Under the pieces are notes generated by a model. It was not told the DNA's origin. It did not search any database and worked only from the letters and a program-made list of their open reading frames with translations. 43,883 bases of DNA from an uncultured Phascolarctobacterium sp. (GTDB taxonomy: Bacteria; Bacillota; Negativicutes; Acidaminococcales; Acidaminococcaceae). Both the position numbers and the translations under genes were made by a program. This document shows positions 1-8,085 of the stretch, piece after piece; position 1 is the first letter of the stretch, and each line of letters begins with the position of its first letter. The stretch is from assembly GCA_905207485.1 (NCBI GenBank), contig CAJLLL010000008.1, positions 1 to 43,883 of the forward strand, given 5' to 3'.

Positions 1-486
1 CCCGCCGCACTGGCGGCAGTTTTCGATATTGCGCGTTATTTTATGCACGCAGGTATCAAGTTGTATGCAGTGCGGCGTTAAAATCATGATACGTGAAGCC
101 GGTACTTTAATTTTATGCTGCCGCACCAAATGATTGCTTACTTCAATAAAAGACTGCTCAATACGCTGGCGCGGAATATTAAAAATACGCCCCAGCCCGA
201 CTGCGAACGGAAAAAGCATATTAACTGCTTTCCACGCCCAAAAGTAAAAGGTTTTTATGATTGGAAAACCTAAAATTGCCAGCACAATAGCGCATACTGC
301 TGCCAAAAGGCCTATTGCCACAACAATGCCTACGCTGCCGAACAGCATGGGCAGCGTATGGTTAATTTGTGCAAGGCCCGGCAGAGCAACGCGCCAGCAC
401 AGATAAATAAATACTGCGCCTAAAAATGCGCTTGCAAGCGTTAACGATACAAATATACGTTTTTTAGGTTTTAAAACATTTTCCAT
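1..486 (-). CDS. DUF116 family membrane protein (partial, C-terminus beyond the left edge)
   Basis: This is the first 162 codons of a gene that runs off the left edge. It starts at ATG (486-484), four bases after the fmt stop, so the two are probably translationally coupled. The N-terminus shows two strong hydrophobic segments (about residues 11-32 and 46-75), followed by a cytoplasmic part. That part ends in a cysteine cluster including NCRQCG, the pattern seen in DUF116 proteins. The family is found in anaerobic Firmicutes, often beside fmt/def; its function is not established, and the cysteines suggest metal or Fe-S binding (inference). It is the last visible gene of the def-fmt operon. 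Confidence 0.75.
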   Translation of the reverse strand, partial: MENVLKPKKRIFVSLTLASAFLGAVFIYLCWRVALPGLAQINHTLPMLFGSVGIVVAIGLLAAVCAIVLAILGFPIIKTFYFWAWKAVNMLFPFAVGLGRIFNIPRQRIEQSFIEVSNHLVRQHKIKVPASRIMILTPHCIQLDTCVHKITRNIENCRQCGG

Positions 487-490
487 AATG

Positions 491-1432
491 TTACTGCTTT
501 CCAATGCCTAAAATATCTCCCGCTTTTATGCCACGTCCGTTACAGAAAACGGCTGCCGGCATACGTTTTTTAGATTCCGGCTGCACTTCTGTTACTAAAA
601 GCGCTCCGCTGCCGCAGGCTACTTTAAAGCCCTGTTTGGCAATTTCTGTTACGGTTCCCGGAGCGCCAGCGCCGTTTGCAACTTCCGCACGCCAGATTTT
701 TAATTTTTTGCCGTCCGGAAGTACCGTTACAGTGCCGGGAGCCGGATTGAATGCACGGATTTTATTATGAATTTCTTCTGCCGGTAAAGCCCAGTCGATA
801 ATTTCCATTTCGCGGGTCAGCAGATGGGCATAAGTTGCTTCGCTGTCATTTTGCTTTTCAGGCATAACTGCGCCGCATTTAATTTTTTCTATAATTTCCA
901 GCAAAAGCACGCCGCCCTGCTCTTTAAGCTCATCATGCAGTTCGCCCATTATCATTTCAGGCGTAATGGCAACGGCTGCTTTAGAAAGCATATCGCCGGT
1001 ATCCATGCCTATATCCATCTGCATAATGGTTACGCCGCTTTCGGTTTCGCCATTTAAAATTGCATAATGTATAGGCGCAGCGCCGCGGTATTTTGGCAGC
1101 AGCGAAGCATGTACATTAATGCAGCCGTATTTCGGCATTTCCAAAATTTCCTTCGGCAAAAACTGGCCAAAAGCAGCAACCACAATTAAATCGGGGGCAA
1201 GATTGCGCAGAAGTTCAATTACTTCCGGCGTTTTCACCCGCTGCGGCTGATAAACTTCAAAACCATGTTCCAAAGCATATTCTTTTACCGGCGTCATAAG
1301 CATTTTCTGACCGCGCCCTTTGGGTCTGTCCGGCTGCGTAAATACGCCTACAATTTCATCGTTTCCCCGTTCTGCCAGTGCTTTAAGGCTTGCAACGGCA
1401 AAATCGGGAGTTCCCATAAATACAATGCGCAT
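491..1432 (-). CDS. fmt: Methionyl-tRNA formyltransferase
   Basis: The enzyme formylates Met-tRNAfMet using 10-formyltetrahydrofolate, making the initiator tRNA in the cytoplasm. The 313-aa length is normal for the family. The N-terminal Rossmann-like formyltransferase domain carries the motif NVHASLLPKYRG (about 106-117) and MDTGDM (143-148). These supply the catalytic Asn106, His108 and Asp144 at the same numbers as in the E. coli enzyme. The C-terminal OB-like tRNA-binding domain begins near residue 205. It starts at ATG with a GGAGAG ribosome-binding site lying across the end of def, five bases upstream, so the pair is an operon. The deformylase that removes the formyl group is encoded immediately upstream, the usual bacterial pairing. 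Confidence 0.97.
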   Translation of the reverse strand: MRIVFMGTPDFAVASLKALAERGNDEIVGVFTQPDRPKGRGQKMLMTPVKEYALEHGFEVYQPQRVKTPEVIELLRNLAPDLIVVAAFGQFLPKEILEMPKYGCINVHASLLPKYRGAAPIHYAILNGETESGVTIMQMDIGMDTGDMLSKAAVAITPEMIMGELHDELKEQGGVLLLEIIEKIKCGAVMPEKQNDSEATYAHLLTREMEIIDWALPAEEIHNKIRAFNPAPGTVTVLPDGKKLKIWRAEVANGAGAPGTVTEIAKQGFKVACGSGALLVTEVQPESKKRMPAAVFCNGRGIKAGDILGIGKQ

Positions 1433-1437
1433 AATTT

Positions 1438-1905
1438 TTACTCTCCGTCAACTTCTTTAGGCATCAGCACTTTGGCTTTATCTATAAACAGCACACCGTC
1501 CAAATGGTCAAGTTCATGCTGAATACAAACCGCCAGCAGCCCATCTGCCTTAATTAACATTTTATGCCCTTTACGGTCATAATATTCGCAATGCACAATT
1601 TCGGCGCGTTCAACTTCGCCGTCATAATCGGGCACGGACAGGCAGCCTTCCGGGCCTACTGCTGCGCCTTCGCTGTAAGTAATAACCGGGTTGATAAGTT
1701 CAAGCAAACCTTCGCCAACATCAATAACGACAATGCGTTTTGATATGCCTATCTGAGGCGCGGCAAGCCCAACGCCGTTAGCGGCATACATTGTTTCTGC
1801 CATATCCCCCAATAAACGTAATGTTTTTTTATCCATGCGTTCAACCGGCTGTGCTTTTTGGCGCAGTATCGGGTCGCCCGCAATAAGTATTTTTAATTTG
1901 CTCAC
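1438..1905 (-). CDS. def: Peptide deformylase
   Basis: This is the metalloenzyme that removes the N-formyl group from nascent proteins at the ribosome exit. All three signature motifs are present: GVGLAAPQIG (44-53), EGCLS (86-90, metal ligand Cys88) and HELDH (130-134, two His ligands and the catalytic Glu). The length, 155 aa, is typical of the shorter deformylases. The start is GTG, supported by a strong AGGAGG site seven bases upstream. It has its own promoter in the gap after priA and leads the def-fmt-DUF116 transcript. Confidence 0.96.
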   Translation of the reverse strand: MSKLKILIAGDPILRQKAQPVERMDKKTLRLLGDMAETMYAANGVGLAAPQIGISKRIVVIDVGEGLLELINPVITYSEGAAVGPEGCLSVPDYDGEVERAEIVHCEYYDRKGHKMLIKADGLLAVCIQHELDHLDGVLFIDKAKVLMPKEVDGE

Positions 1906-1939
1906 GTTAAGCCTCCTAAAATTCTCTTTCCAAATAAAT

Positions 1940-1969
1940 ATTATATCATAAATAAGCGGATAACGGCAA
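1940..1969 (-). promoter_or_regulatory. Sigma-70-type promoter of def-fmt
   Basis: On the minus strand there is a -35 TTGCCG (1969-1964), an 18-bp spacer and a perfect -10 TATAAT (1945-1940). The -10 is preceded by TG one base upstream (extended -10). It sits just after the priA stop codon and reads toward def. Confidence 0.7.
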
Positions 1970-1971
1970 TT

Positions 1972-4227
1972 TTACAGCACATTAACCGGGTCTGCATCAA
2001 AATAAACATTTTTCATATCACGGTAAGGAGATTGCCACAAAGCCTGTTTAAAAACATTAATTTCCGGGCTTTTGACAAGTATGTTTACGCGGTATAAATC
2101 ACGGACTTTGCTAATTATTCCCGCAAAAGGCCCAAAAACTTCCGCATTATTTTGCGCTTTGACAATACCGAGTAAAAAATCTGCAATTTCCTGCGCGGTA
2201 CTGTTGGCTCTTTCTTCAGCCTTATCCCACACGGTTATTTTTAAAAATGCCGCATAGGGCGGATAATTAAGTTCGCGGCGGCGTTCAAGTTCTTCCTGCG
2301 CAAAGGTATCATAATCCTGTGCGGCTGCAAGCTGCACTGTACGGTTTTCAGCATCATACACCTGCAAAACAACGTGTCCCGGCTTATCGCCGCGCCCGGC
2401 CCGTCCTGCGGCCTGGGTTAAAAGAGAAAAGGCGCGTTCCGATGCGCGGAAATCAGGCATATTTAGAGCGGAATCTGCCGAAAGTACGCCGACAAGCGTT
2501 ACATTTGGTATATCATGCCCTTTGGCAACCATTTGCGTGCCAATTAGCACGTTATATTTGCCGTTGCCAAAATCGCTTAATATTTCTTCATGCGCAAATT
2601 TGCGCATGGTGCTGTCCTGGTCCATACGCAGCACTTTTATTTCCGGCAGCGCTGCAATCTGCGCTTCTGCTTTTTGCGTGCCGGTGCCGAAAAATTTAAT
2701 GCGCCTGCTATGGCATTTTGGGCATTCTTCTGGAACAGGCATAGTATTGCCGCAATAATGGCAGCGCATGTTTTGCCCCGCTTCGTGGTAAACAAGCGCT
2801 ACGGCACAATGCGGGCAGGTTATTGTTTCACCGCAGTCGCGGCACATTACAAAAGTAGAATAGCCGCGCCGGTTAAGCAGAACTATTGCCTGCTCTCCGG
2901 CTGCTGCCGTACGTACAAGTTCCTGCTGCAAAGTTCGCGACAGAACTGAAAAGTTCTTCTCTTTTAATTCTTTGCGCATATCTACAATCTGCACTTTTGG
3001 CAAAGGCTGCCCGTTAGGACGCCCTGTAAGGCACAAATGCGTATAATTTCCGCATGAAGCGTTATAATAGCTTTCTATTGAAGGAGTTGCACTGCCTAAA
3101 ACAACCGGCACGCCAAAGTATGCCGCCCGCTGCAAAGCAACTTCGCGCGCATGGTAGCAGGGACGTTCTTCCTGTTTATAGCTTTGGTCATGTTCTTCAT
3201 CAATAATAACAAGCCCAAGGTCAGCAAACGGCGCAAACACGGCTGAACGTACGCCAATTAATATTTGCGCTTCGCTGGTGCGGATTTTATAAAACACATC
3301 GGCACGTTCACTTGCCGAAAGTTTGCTGTGTACAACGGCAATAGTTCCTTTAAACCAGTTTTGAAAACGTTTTACTATCTGTGCTGTAAGTGCGATTTCC
3401 GGTACAAGCACAAGCACCTGGCGCCCTTCTGCCAATGCGGCTGCCGTAAGGTTTAAATAAACTTCTGTTTTACCGCTGCCGGTTACACCCTGCAATAAAA
3501 AAGTCTGCTGTTGTTTCTGGCAGATAGCTTTGCTTACAGCGTTAACGGCATTTTGCTGTTCATCCGTCAAGCTAAAACTCTGGCGCACTCCGCCTGCATT
3601 GGCATAGCTGTTGCGCAAAACGCGCTGCTCGCTGCGGCTGCACCAGCCTTTTTGCACCAGCACACGCAAAACCTGTGCGCTTATGCCTTCCGCTTCTAAT
3701 TCTTTGGCATTTAATTCACGTCCGGAAGCAGTTAAAATTTGCAGCGCTGCCATTTGTGCTTTAGCACGGTTATTGCCTTCATTCAAAGCCCGCCTGCCAT
3801 TTTCCGTAACAGCATAACAAGCCTGCGTTTTTTCTTTTAATCGGTTTTCCAGTTCGTAATATATCAGCCTGCCATTGTCATCATATACGGCATGGCGTTT
3901 TATGCTGCTTTTACCCGGTATAAAAAGCCGCATCGCCTCTGCCAGCGGGCACATATAATATTCTGCCAGCCATTGCGCAGCTTCAAGCATTTCTTCATCA
4001 AACCATGGCTCTTTGCCAATAACGGTCTGCACTTCTTTATAGTTTTCAGGATTCGGCAAATCATTACCCGCTTCACCAACAACAAAACCTTCTGTTGTCT
4101 GGCGAGCAAACGGAACAATTACACGCCATCCCGCACCTATATAATCAAATTGCGGCGGCAGAGCATAAGTAAACTGCCTGAATAAATTTTTAATCGGTAA
4201 ATTTATAGCGACATTAATATATCTCAT
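1972..4227 (-). CDS. priA: Primosomal replication restart helicase PriA
   Basis: PriA is an SF2 3'-5' helicase that recognises stalled forks and reloads the replisome. The 751-aa product has the N-terminal 3'BD-like region, Walker A GVTGSGKT (about 247-254), the DEEH box (about 343-346), and helicase motifs including GVRSAVFAPF. It also has a zinc-binding insert with cysteine pairs (CRDCGETITCPHC, then CHYCG and CPKC). An upstream in-frame TTG would add four residues, but the ATG at 4227-4225 has GGAG six bases upstream and is preferred. It is transcribed alone or at the head of the def cluster. An extended -10 promoter lies just upstream. Confidence 0.96.
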   Translation of the reverse strand: MRYINVAINLPIKNLFRQFTYALPPQFDYIGAGWRVIVPFARQTTEGFVVGEAGNDLPNPENYKEVQTVIGKEPWFDEEMLEAAQWLAEYYMCPLAEAMRLFIPGKSSIKRHAVYDDNGRLIYYELENRLKEKTQACYAVTENGRRALNEGNNRAKAQMAALQILTASGRELNAKELEAEGISAQVLRVLVQKGWCSRSEQRVLRNSYANAGGVRQSFSLTDEQQNAVNAVSKAICQKQQQTFLLQGVTGSGKTEVYLNLTAAALAEGRQVLVLVPEIALTAQIVKRFQNWFKGTIAVVHSKLSASERADVFYKIRTSEAQILIGVRSAVFAPFADLGLVIIDEEHDQSYKQEERPCYHAREVALQRAAYFGVPVVLGSATPSIESYYNASCGNYTHLCLTGRPNGQPLPKVQIVDMRKELKEKNFSVLSRTLQQELVRTAAAGEQAIVLLNRRGYSTFVMCRDCGETITCPHCAVALVYHEAGQNMRCHYCGNTMPVPEECPKCHSRRIKFFGTGTQKAEAQIAALPEIKVLRMDQDSTMRKFAHEEILSDFGNGKYNVLIGTQMVAKGHDIPNVTLVGVLSADSALNMPDFRASERAFSLLTQAAGRAGRGDKPGHVVLQVYDAENRTVQLAAAQDYDTFAQEELERRRELNYPPYAAFLKITVWDKAEERANSTAQEIADFLLGIVKAQNNAEVFGPFAGIISKVRDLYRVNILVKSPEINVFKQALWQSPYRDMKNVYFDADPVNVL

Positions 4228-4257
4228 AACAAACTCCAAACATAACTTTACCTATTT

Positions 4258-4263
4258 ATTTTA
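4258..4263 (-). promoter_or_regulatory. Putative extended -10 of the priA promoter
   Basis: Minus-strand TGGTAAAAT (extended -10 TGn plus TAAAAT) lies about 30 bp before the priA ATG. A weak -35-like TTAAAC lies 17 bp further upstream. Confidence 0.45.
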
Positions 4264-4285
4264 CCATAATGCCGCAAATAGTTTA

Positions 4286-4333
4286 AATAAAAACTGCACT
4301 GCAGTGCCGATTAATCAGCAAAGCAGTGCAGTT
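4286..4333 (-). terminator. Rho-independent terminator of metK
   Basis: Minus-strand inverted repeat AACTGCACTGC / GCAGTGCAGTT (4333-4292), followed by a T-rich tail (GTTTTTATTT). It lies 19 bp after the metK stop. Confidence 0.85.
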
Positions 4334-4351
4334 AAACTTACATATTAAATT

Positions 4352-5530
4352 TTACAAACCTGCCTGTTCGCGCAGGGTTTCTGCTTTATCGGTGTGTTCC
4401 CACGGAAGGTCTACATCCGTGCGGCCAAAGTGACCGTAAGCGGCAGTTTGTTTATAAATCGGGCGCAGTAAATCCAGCGTTTTAATAATGCCGGACGGGC
4501 TGAGCGAGAAGTTCTTTTTAATAAGTTCGGCAATTTTGTCATCATCAATTTTGCCGGTGCCAAAGGTATCTACCAAAATGGAAACAGGCTGTGCTACGCC
4601 GATAGCGTAAGCAAGCTGGATTTCACATTTATCCGCCAGGCCTGCGGCAACAACGTTTTTTGCAACGTAACGAGCAGCGTAAGCTGCGCTGCGGTCAACC
4701 TTCGTGGGGTCTTTGCCGGAGAAAGCACCGCCGCCATGGCGTGCCATGCCGCCATAAGTATCGACGATAATTTTACGTCCGGTAAGGCCGCTGTCGCCCT
4801 GAGGGCCGCCAATAACAAAGCGTCCGGTCGGGTTAATATAGTATTTGGTTTCGCCGTCAAGCATTTCTGCCGGCACAACCGGTTTAATAACTTGCTCCAT
4901 AATATCTTTGCGGATTTGTTCAAGAGTGATTTCCGGAGCATGCTGGGTAGAAATTACGATAGTATCAATGCGTACCGGTTTTCCGTCATCATATTCCACG
5001 GTTACCTGTGTTTTTCCATCCGGGCGCAGGTAAGGCAGCACGCCGGTTTTGCGTACTTCTGCCAAACGGCGGGAAAGTTTATGCGCCAAAGAAACAGGCA
5101 GCGGCATATATTCCGGGGTTTCGTTAGTAGCATAGCCAAACATCATGCCCTGGTCACCGGCACCAACTTCGTTTTCGTCAGCTTTGCCTTCTTTAGCTTC
5201 CAAAGATTTATCAACGCCCATTGCAATATCGGCGGACTGTTCGTCAATAGAAATCAATACGCCGCAGGTATTGCCGTCAAAGCCGTATTTTGCACGGTCA
5301 TAACCGATATTGATTACAGTTTCGCGTGCAATTTTAGGAATATCAACATAGCAGCTTGTGGAAATTTCGCCAACTACATGAATTTGCCCGGTTGCCACAA
5401 CTGTTTCACAAGCTACACGGCCATGCGGGTCTTCAGCCAGAATGGCATCCAGCACAGCATCGGAAATCTGGTCGGCAATTTTATCGGGATGCCCTTCCGT
5501 AACAGACTCGGAAGTAAATAATTTTCTCAT
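4352..5530 (-). CDS. metK: S-adenosylmethionine synthetase
   Basis: The enzyme makes SAM from methionine and ATP, releasing phosphate and pyrophosphate, in the cytosol. The 392-aa length is typical. Signatures seen are TSESVTEGHPDKIADQIS near the N-terminus (methionine/ATP-binding His in GHPDK), the GAGDQGMMFGYA motif (about 122-133) and the phosphate-binding GGGAFSGKDPTKVDRS loop (about 266-281). ATG start with AAGGAGG seven bases upstream. It is a single-gene transcription unit between a SAM-I riboswitch and a strong terminator, so its own product represses it. Confidence 0.98.
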   Translation of the reverse strand: MRKLFTSESVTEGHPDKIADQISDAVLDAILAEDPHGRVACETVVATGQIHVVGEISTSCYVDIPKIARETVINIGYDRAKYGFDGNTCGVLISIDEQSADIAMGVDKSLEAKEGKADENEVGAGDQGMMFGYATNETPEYMPLPVSLAHKLSRRLAEVRKTGVLPYLRPDGKTQVTVEYDDGKPVRIDTIVISTQHAPEITLEQIRKDIMEQVIKPVVPAEMLDGETKYYINPTGRFVIGGPQGDSGLTGRKIIVDTYGGMARHGGGAFSGKDPTKVDRSAAYAARYVAKNVVAAGLADKCEIQLAYAIGVAQPVSILVDTFGTGKIDDDKIAELIKKNFSLSPSGIIKTLDLLRPIYKQTAAYGHFGRTDVDLPWEHTDKAETLREQAGL

Positions 5531-5551
5531 TCTGTTCCTCCTTAGGTAAAT

Positions 5552-5576
5552 AAAAAAGCGCTCTCAATGAGAGCGC
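5552..5576 (-). terminator. Riboswitch-controlled terminator (metK leader)
   Basis: Minus-strand hairpin GCGCTCTCATTGAGAGCGC (5576-5558) is followed by six Ts. Its 5' half contains TCTCAT, complementary to ATGAGA in the 3' strand of aptamer helix P1. This gives the mutually exclusive antiterminator expected for a SAM-responsive OFF switch. Confidence 0.85.
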
Positions 5577-5596
5577 CGCTGTTTAATAATGGCATT

Positions 5597-5694
5597 CTCA
5601 TCTCTCGATTATCTCGCAGGACTTAGCACCGTTTGCCAAAAGGCATGGTTGCTGCGGTTTCATTGGGCCAATCCCTCCACCAGCTCTTGATGAG
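5597..5694 (-). ncRNA. SAM-I (S-box) riboswitch aptamer
   Basis: The minus strand reads CTCATCAAGAG...GGTGGAGGGA...GGCCCAATGAAACC...GGCAACC-like GCAGCAACC...GGTGCTAAGTCC...GAGAGATGAG. These are the conserved S-box core elements: the AAGAG kink-turn, GAGGGA, GGCCC, GCAACC and the GGTGC-TAA-TCC segment, closed by P1 (CTCATC / GATGAG). It binds SAM and terminates metK transcription through the hairpin downstream. Family assignment is from direct recognition of this core. Confidence 0.96.
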
Positions 5695-5718
5695 TAATTA
5701 TTGTTAAATTACTATGCT

Positions 5719-5747
5719 ATTATATCTAATTTATGTAAAAAAAGCAA
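5719..5747 (-). promoter_or_regulatory. Promoter of the metK riboswitch transcript
   Basis: Minus strand: -35 TTGCTT (5747-5742), a 17-bp spacer and -10 TATAAT (5724-5719), about 25 bp before the riboswitch P1. Confidence 0.8.
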
Positions 5748-5750
5748 CAA

Positions 5751-6950
5751 TTATTTCTTTAAACGCAAAACTGTGTTCAGCAGTTCTTCTGCCACATCAT
5801 GCTTGCTCATTTGCGGCAATTCATTAATGCTGCCGTCCGGGAAAATGAGCTTTACAATATTTGTTTCCGAACCGAAGCCTGCGCCCTGCATGGTAACATC
5901 ATTAGCAACAATCATATCAAGATTTTTCTTGGTTACTTTTTCTTTGGCGTTGGCAATAAGGTTCTGTGTTTCAGCAGCAAAGCCTACCAAAAACTGTTTG
6001 GTTTTGCGCTCACCCAATAATTTTAAAATATCCGGATTTTTATCCATTACAACCGTTAAAGCATCATCGGTTTTCTTTTTAATTTTCTGGTCTGCAACAT
6101 CATGCGGACGGTAATCTGCCACAGCAGCCGCTTTAATGACTATATCACAGTCATCATAAACAGCAAGGCAGGCATCCATCATTTGTTTGGTTGTTTCAAC
6201 GTTGACAACTTTTACATTAGGCGGCGGTACAAGTGCGCTCGGTCCGCTTACAAGTGTAACTTCCGCGCCGCGTTCAGCCGCTGCCTGAGCAATGGAATAT
6301 CCCATTTTTCCGCTGCTGCGGTTACCTACATAACGCACAGGGTCAATAGGTTCACGTGTACCGGCTGCAGTTACCAGCACTTTCAGCCCGCGCATATCGC
6401 CTTCTGTTTTGGCAAAATAGTCTTTTACAAAGTTAACTATATCAAAAGGTTCCGGCAGTCTTCCCGCACCGACAGCACCGCATGCCAAAACTCCGCTGGC
6501 AGGCGGCATTACAACAATGCCGCGGCTTTGCAGCTTGGCAATGTTTTCCTGGGTAGCAGGGTTTTCATACATATGCGTGTTCATGGCAGGGCATACAATA
6601 ACAGGGCTGTGCGCTGCCAAAAGCGTTGTAGAAAGCAAATCATCGGCAATTCCGTATGCCATTTTAGCAATAATATTTGCTGTTGCCGGCACAACCATAA
6701 ATAAATCTGCCCAATCTGCAAGGGCAATATGTTCAACGTTAAATTCCTGGTTAGCGTTCCACATGGAAACTGCCACCTGGTTGCCGCTGATTTCCTTAAA
6801 AGTAAGCGGCGTTACAAACTGCTGGGCATGCTCTGTCATTACAACACGCACCTGTGCCCCCTGTTTGCGCAGTTTGCTTACCAAATCAACAGCTTTATAT
6901 ACGGCGATGCCGCCGGTAACTCCCAAAACAATTTTTTTACCTTTTAACAA
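5751..6950 (-). CDS. coaBC: Bifunctional phosphopantothenoylcysteine decarboxylase / phosphopantothenate-cysteine ligase
   Basis: It catalyses two consecutive steps of coenzyme A synthesis: joining cysteine to 4'-phosphopantothenate (CoaB, CTP-dependent) and FMN-dependent decarboxylation (CoaC). The 399-aa fusion shows the CoaC flavoprotein domain first (GVTGGIAVYKA near residue 10; PAMNTHMYENPATQ around 121-134; the Cys-containing ASGVLACG loop around 152-159). The CoaB domain follows (VLVTAAGTREPIDPVRYVGNRSSGKMG from about 190). The start is TTG with GGGAGG upstream; the shine-dalgarno spacing fits this codon. Last gene of the yicC-remA-gmk-rpoZ-coaBC operon, 14 bp after rpoZ. Confidence 0.96.
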   Translation of the reverse strand: MLKGKKIVLGVTGGIAVYKAVDLVSKLRKQGAQVRVVMTEHAQQFVTPLTFKEISGNQVAVSMWNANQEFNVEHIALADWADLFMVVPATANIIAKMAYGIADDLLSTTLLAAHSPVIVCPAMNTHMYENPATQENIAKLQSRGIVVMPPASGVLACGAVGAGRLPEPFDIVNFVKDYFAKTEGDMRGLKVLVTAAGTREPIDPVRYVGNRSSGKMGYSIAQAAAERGAEVTLVSGPSALVPPPNVKVVNVETTKQMMDACLAVYDDCDIVIKAAAVADYRPHDVADQKIKKKTDDALTVVMDKNPDILKLLGERKTKQFLVGFAAETQNLIANAKEKVTKKNLDMIVANDVTMQGAGFGSETNIVKLIFPDGSINELPQMSKHDVAEELLNTVLRLKK

Positions 6951-6964
6951 GGTGGGCGCCTCCC

Positions 6965-7159
6965 TTATCTGGCTTTATTGCGCTCATAAGTAATGGTATC
7001 GTTGGCAATTTCCTTCAAAGCCATGCTTACTTCTTTTTCGGGCAGGTTCTGTCCGGGAACAGTCAGTTCACGTGCGCGTTTTGCAGCGAGCATAGCCAAA
7101 GTGTATTTACTGTCAACTTTTTCGGTTAAATAGTCGATGGAAGGATCTACCATAGTCAT
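6965..7159 (-). CDS. rpoZ: RNA polymerase omega subunit
   Basis: A small (64 aa) RNA polymerase subunit that helps assemble and stabilise beta'. The region KYTLAMLAAKRARELTV (about 18-34) is the conserved omega helix, preceded by DPSIDYLTEK. The ATG at 7159 has GAGGAG nine bases away; a second ATG two codons later is possible. It directly follows gmk with a 6-bp gap, and its ribosome-binding site overlaps the gmk end. gmk-rpoZ-coaBC is the standard Firmicute order, which supports the call for such a short protein. Confidence 0.93.
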   Translation of the reverse strand: MTMVDPSIDYLTEKVDSKYTLAMLAAKRARELTVPGQNLPEKEVSMALKEIANDTITYERNKAR

Positions 7160-7165
7160 AAAAAA

Positions 7166-7786
7166 TCACTCCTCTTTTTTGCATTGGCAAATTTCATCAA
7201 TAATAAAATAAGTGCGCGCAGCGCGGTAACGTTCGGCCTCCATAACCGTAAGCACCTTCTGCGTCGCCTTTTCGGCAATATCATTAACTATAATATAGTC
7301 ATATTCACTGGCATAGGCAAGTTCGCCCGTAGCAGAAGCAAGGCGTTTTTTGATAACTTCCTCGCTGTCGGTTCCGCGTTTGTAAATGCGTGATGACAGT
7401 TCATCAAGAGACGGCGGCACAATAAACACAAACACACCGTCAGGAAAACGCTTTTTAATCTGCAATGCGCCCTGAATATCAATTTCCAAAATTACATCTT
7501 TACCCTGATGCAAAAGTTCCATAACATAATCGCGCGGCGTGCCGTAATAGTTGCCGTAAACTTCAGCATATTCCAAAAGCCCGCCCTCGGCTATCATTGC
7601 TTTAACTTCTTCAACAGTTTTAAAAAAATAATTAACGCCGTCAACTTCGCCCTCGCGCGGCGCGCGGGTAGTAACAGACACCGAATAGCCTATATCCGGC
7701 AGCCTGTCGCGCAGCATCTGGCAGATTGTACCTTTACCGGCGCCGGACGGCCCGGACAAAACCAGCAGTAATCCTTTTGGTTTCAA
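7166..7786 (-). CDS. gmk: Guanylate kinase
   Basis: Phosphorylates GMP to GDP with ATP. The 206-aa protein has a P-loop GPSGAGKGT (about 12-20), the GMP-binding segment with TTRAPREGEVDGVNYFF (about 39-55), VILEIDIQGA (about 98-107) and the lid region. It starts at TTG preceded by GGGGAGGG at good spacing. Upstream is remA; downstream is rpoZ, with translation probably coupled. In Firmicutes Gmk is a (p)ppGpp-sensitive control point; that is family knowledge and not visible here. Confidence 0.97.
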   Translation of the reverse strand: MKPKGLLLVLSGPSGAGKGTICQMLRDRLPDIGYSVSVTTRAPREGEVDGVNYFFKTVEEVKAMIAEGGLLEYAEVYGNYYGTPRDYVMELLHQGKDVILEIDIQGALQIKKRFPDGVFVFIVPPSLDELSSRIYKRGTDSEEVIKKRLASATGELAYASEYDYIIVNDIAEKATQKVLTVMEAERYRAARTYFIIDEICQCKKEE

Positions 7787-7810
7787 ATTAAGCCCTCCCC
7801 TGCTTTGCCG

Positions 7811-8071
7811 TTATTCCTCGTCTTCGTCATCAGTCTGGACAAGCCTGTTGGCAACCGTTTCCGGCTGTACAGCCGATAAAATAATGTGGCCGCTGTCAGT
7901 TACAATTACTGCGCGCGTCCTGCGCCCATATGTTGCATCAATCAAAGTTCCGTTATCACGCGCTTCCTGAATAATTCTCTTTATCGGCGCGGATTCCGGA
8001 CTGATGATGGAAATAATCCTGTTTGCAGCAACAATGTTGCCAAAGCCTATATTGATAAGCCTAATGTCCAT
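7811..8071 (-). CDS. remA: RemA/DUF370 family DNA-binding regulator
   Basis: The 86-aa protein matches the RemA (DUF370) family: it begins MDIRLINIGFGNIVAANRII and continues with the ATYGRRTRAVIV segment typical of the family. In Bacillus subtilis RemA is a ring-forming DNA-binding protein that activates biofilm matrix and osmoprotection genes. Here the targets are unknown. The position between yicC and gmk is conserved in Firmicutes. ATG start with a perfect GGAGG seven bases upstream. The C-terminal acidic tail (QTDDEDEE) is visible. Confidence 0.93.
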   Translation of the reverse strand: MDIRLINIGFGNIVAANRIISIISPESAPIKRIIQEARDNGTLIDATYGRRTRAVIVTDSGHIILSAVQPETVANRLVQTDDEDEE

Positions 8072-8085
8072 GTAACAACCTCCTT

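Noticed and set aside
4736..5521. Open frame of 261 codons on the plus strand opposite metK
   Set aside because: It is the antisense shadow of metK: no ribosome-binding site, no recognisable family, composition dictated by the real gene.
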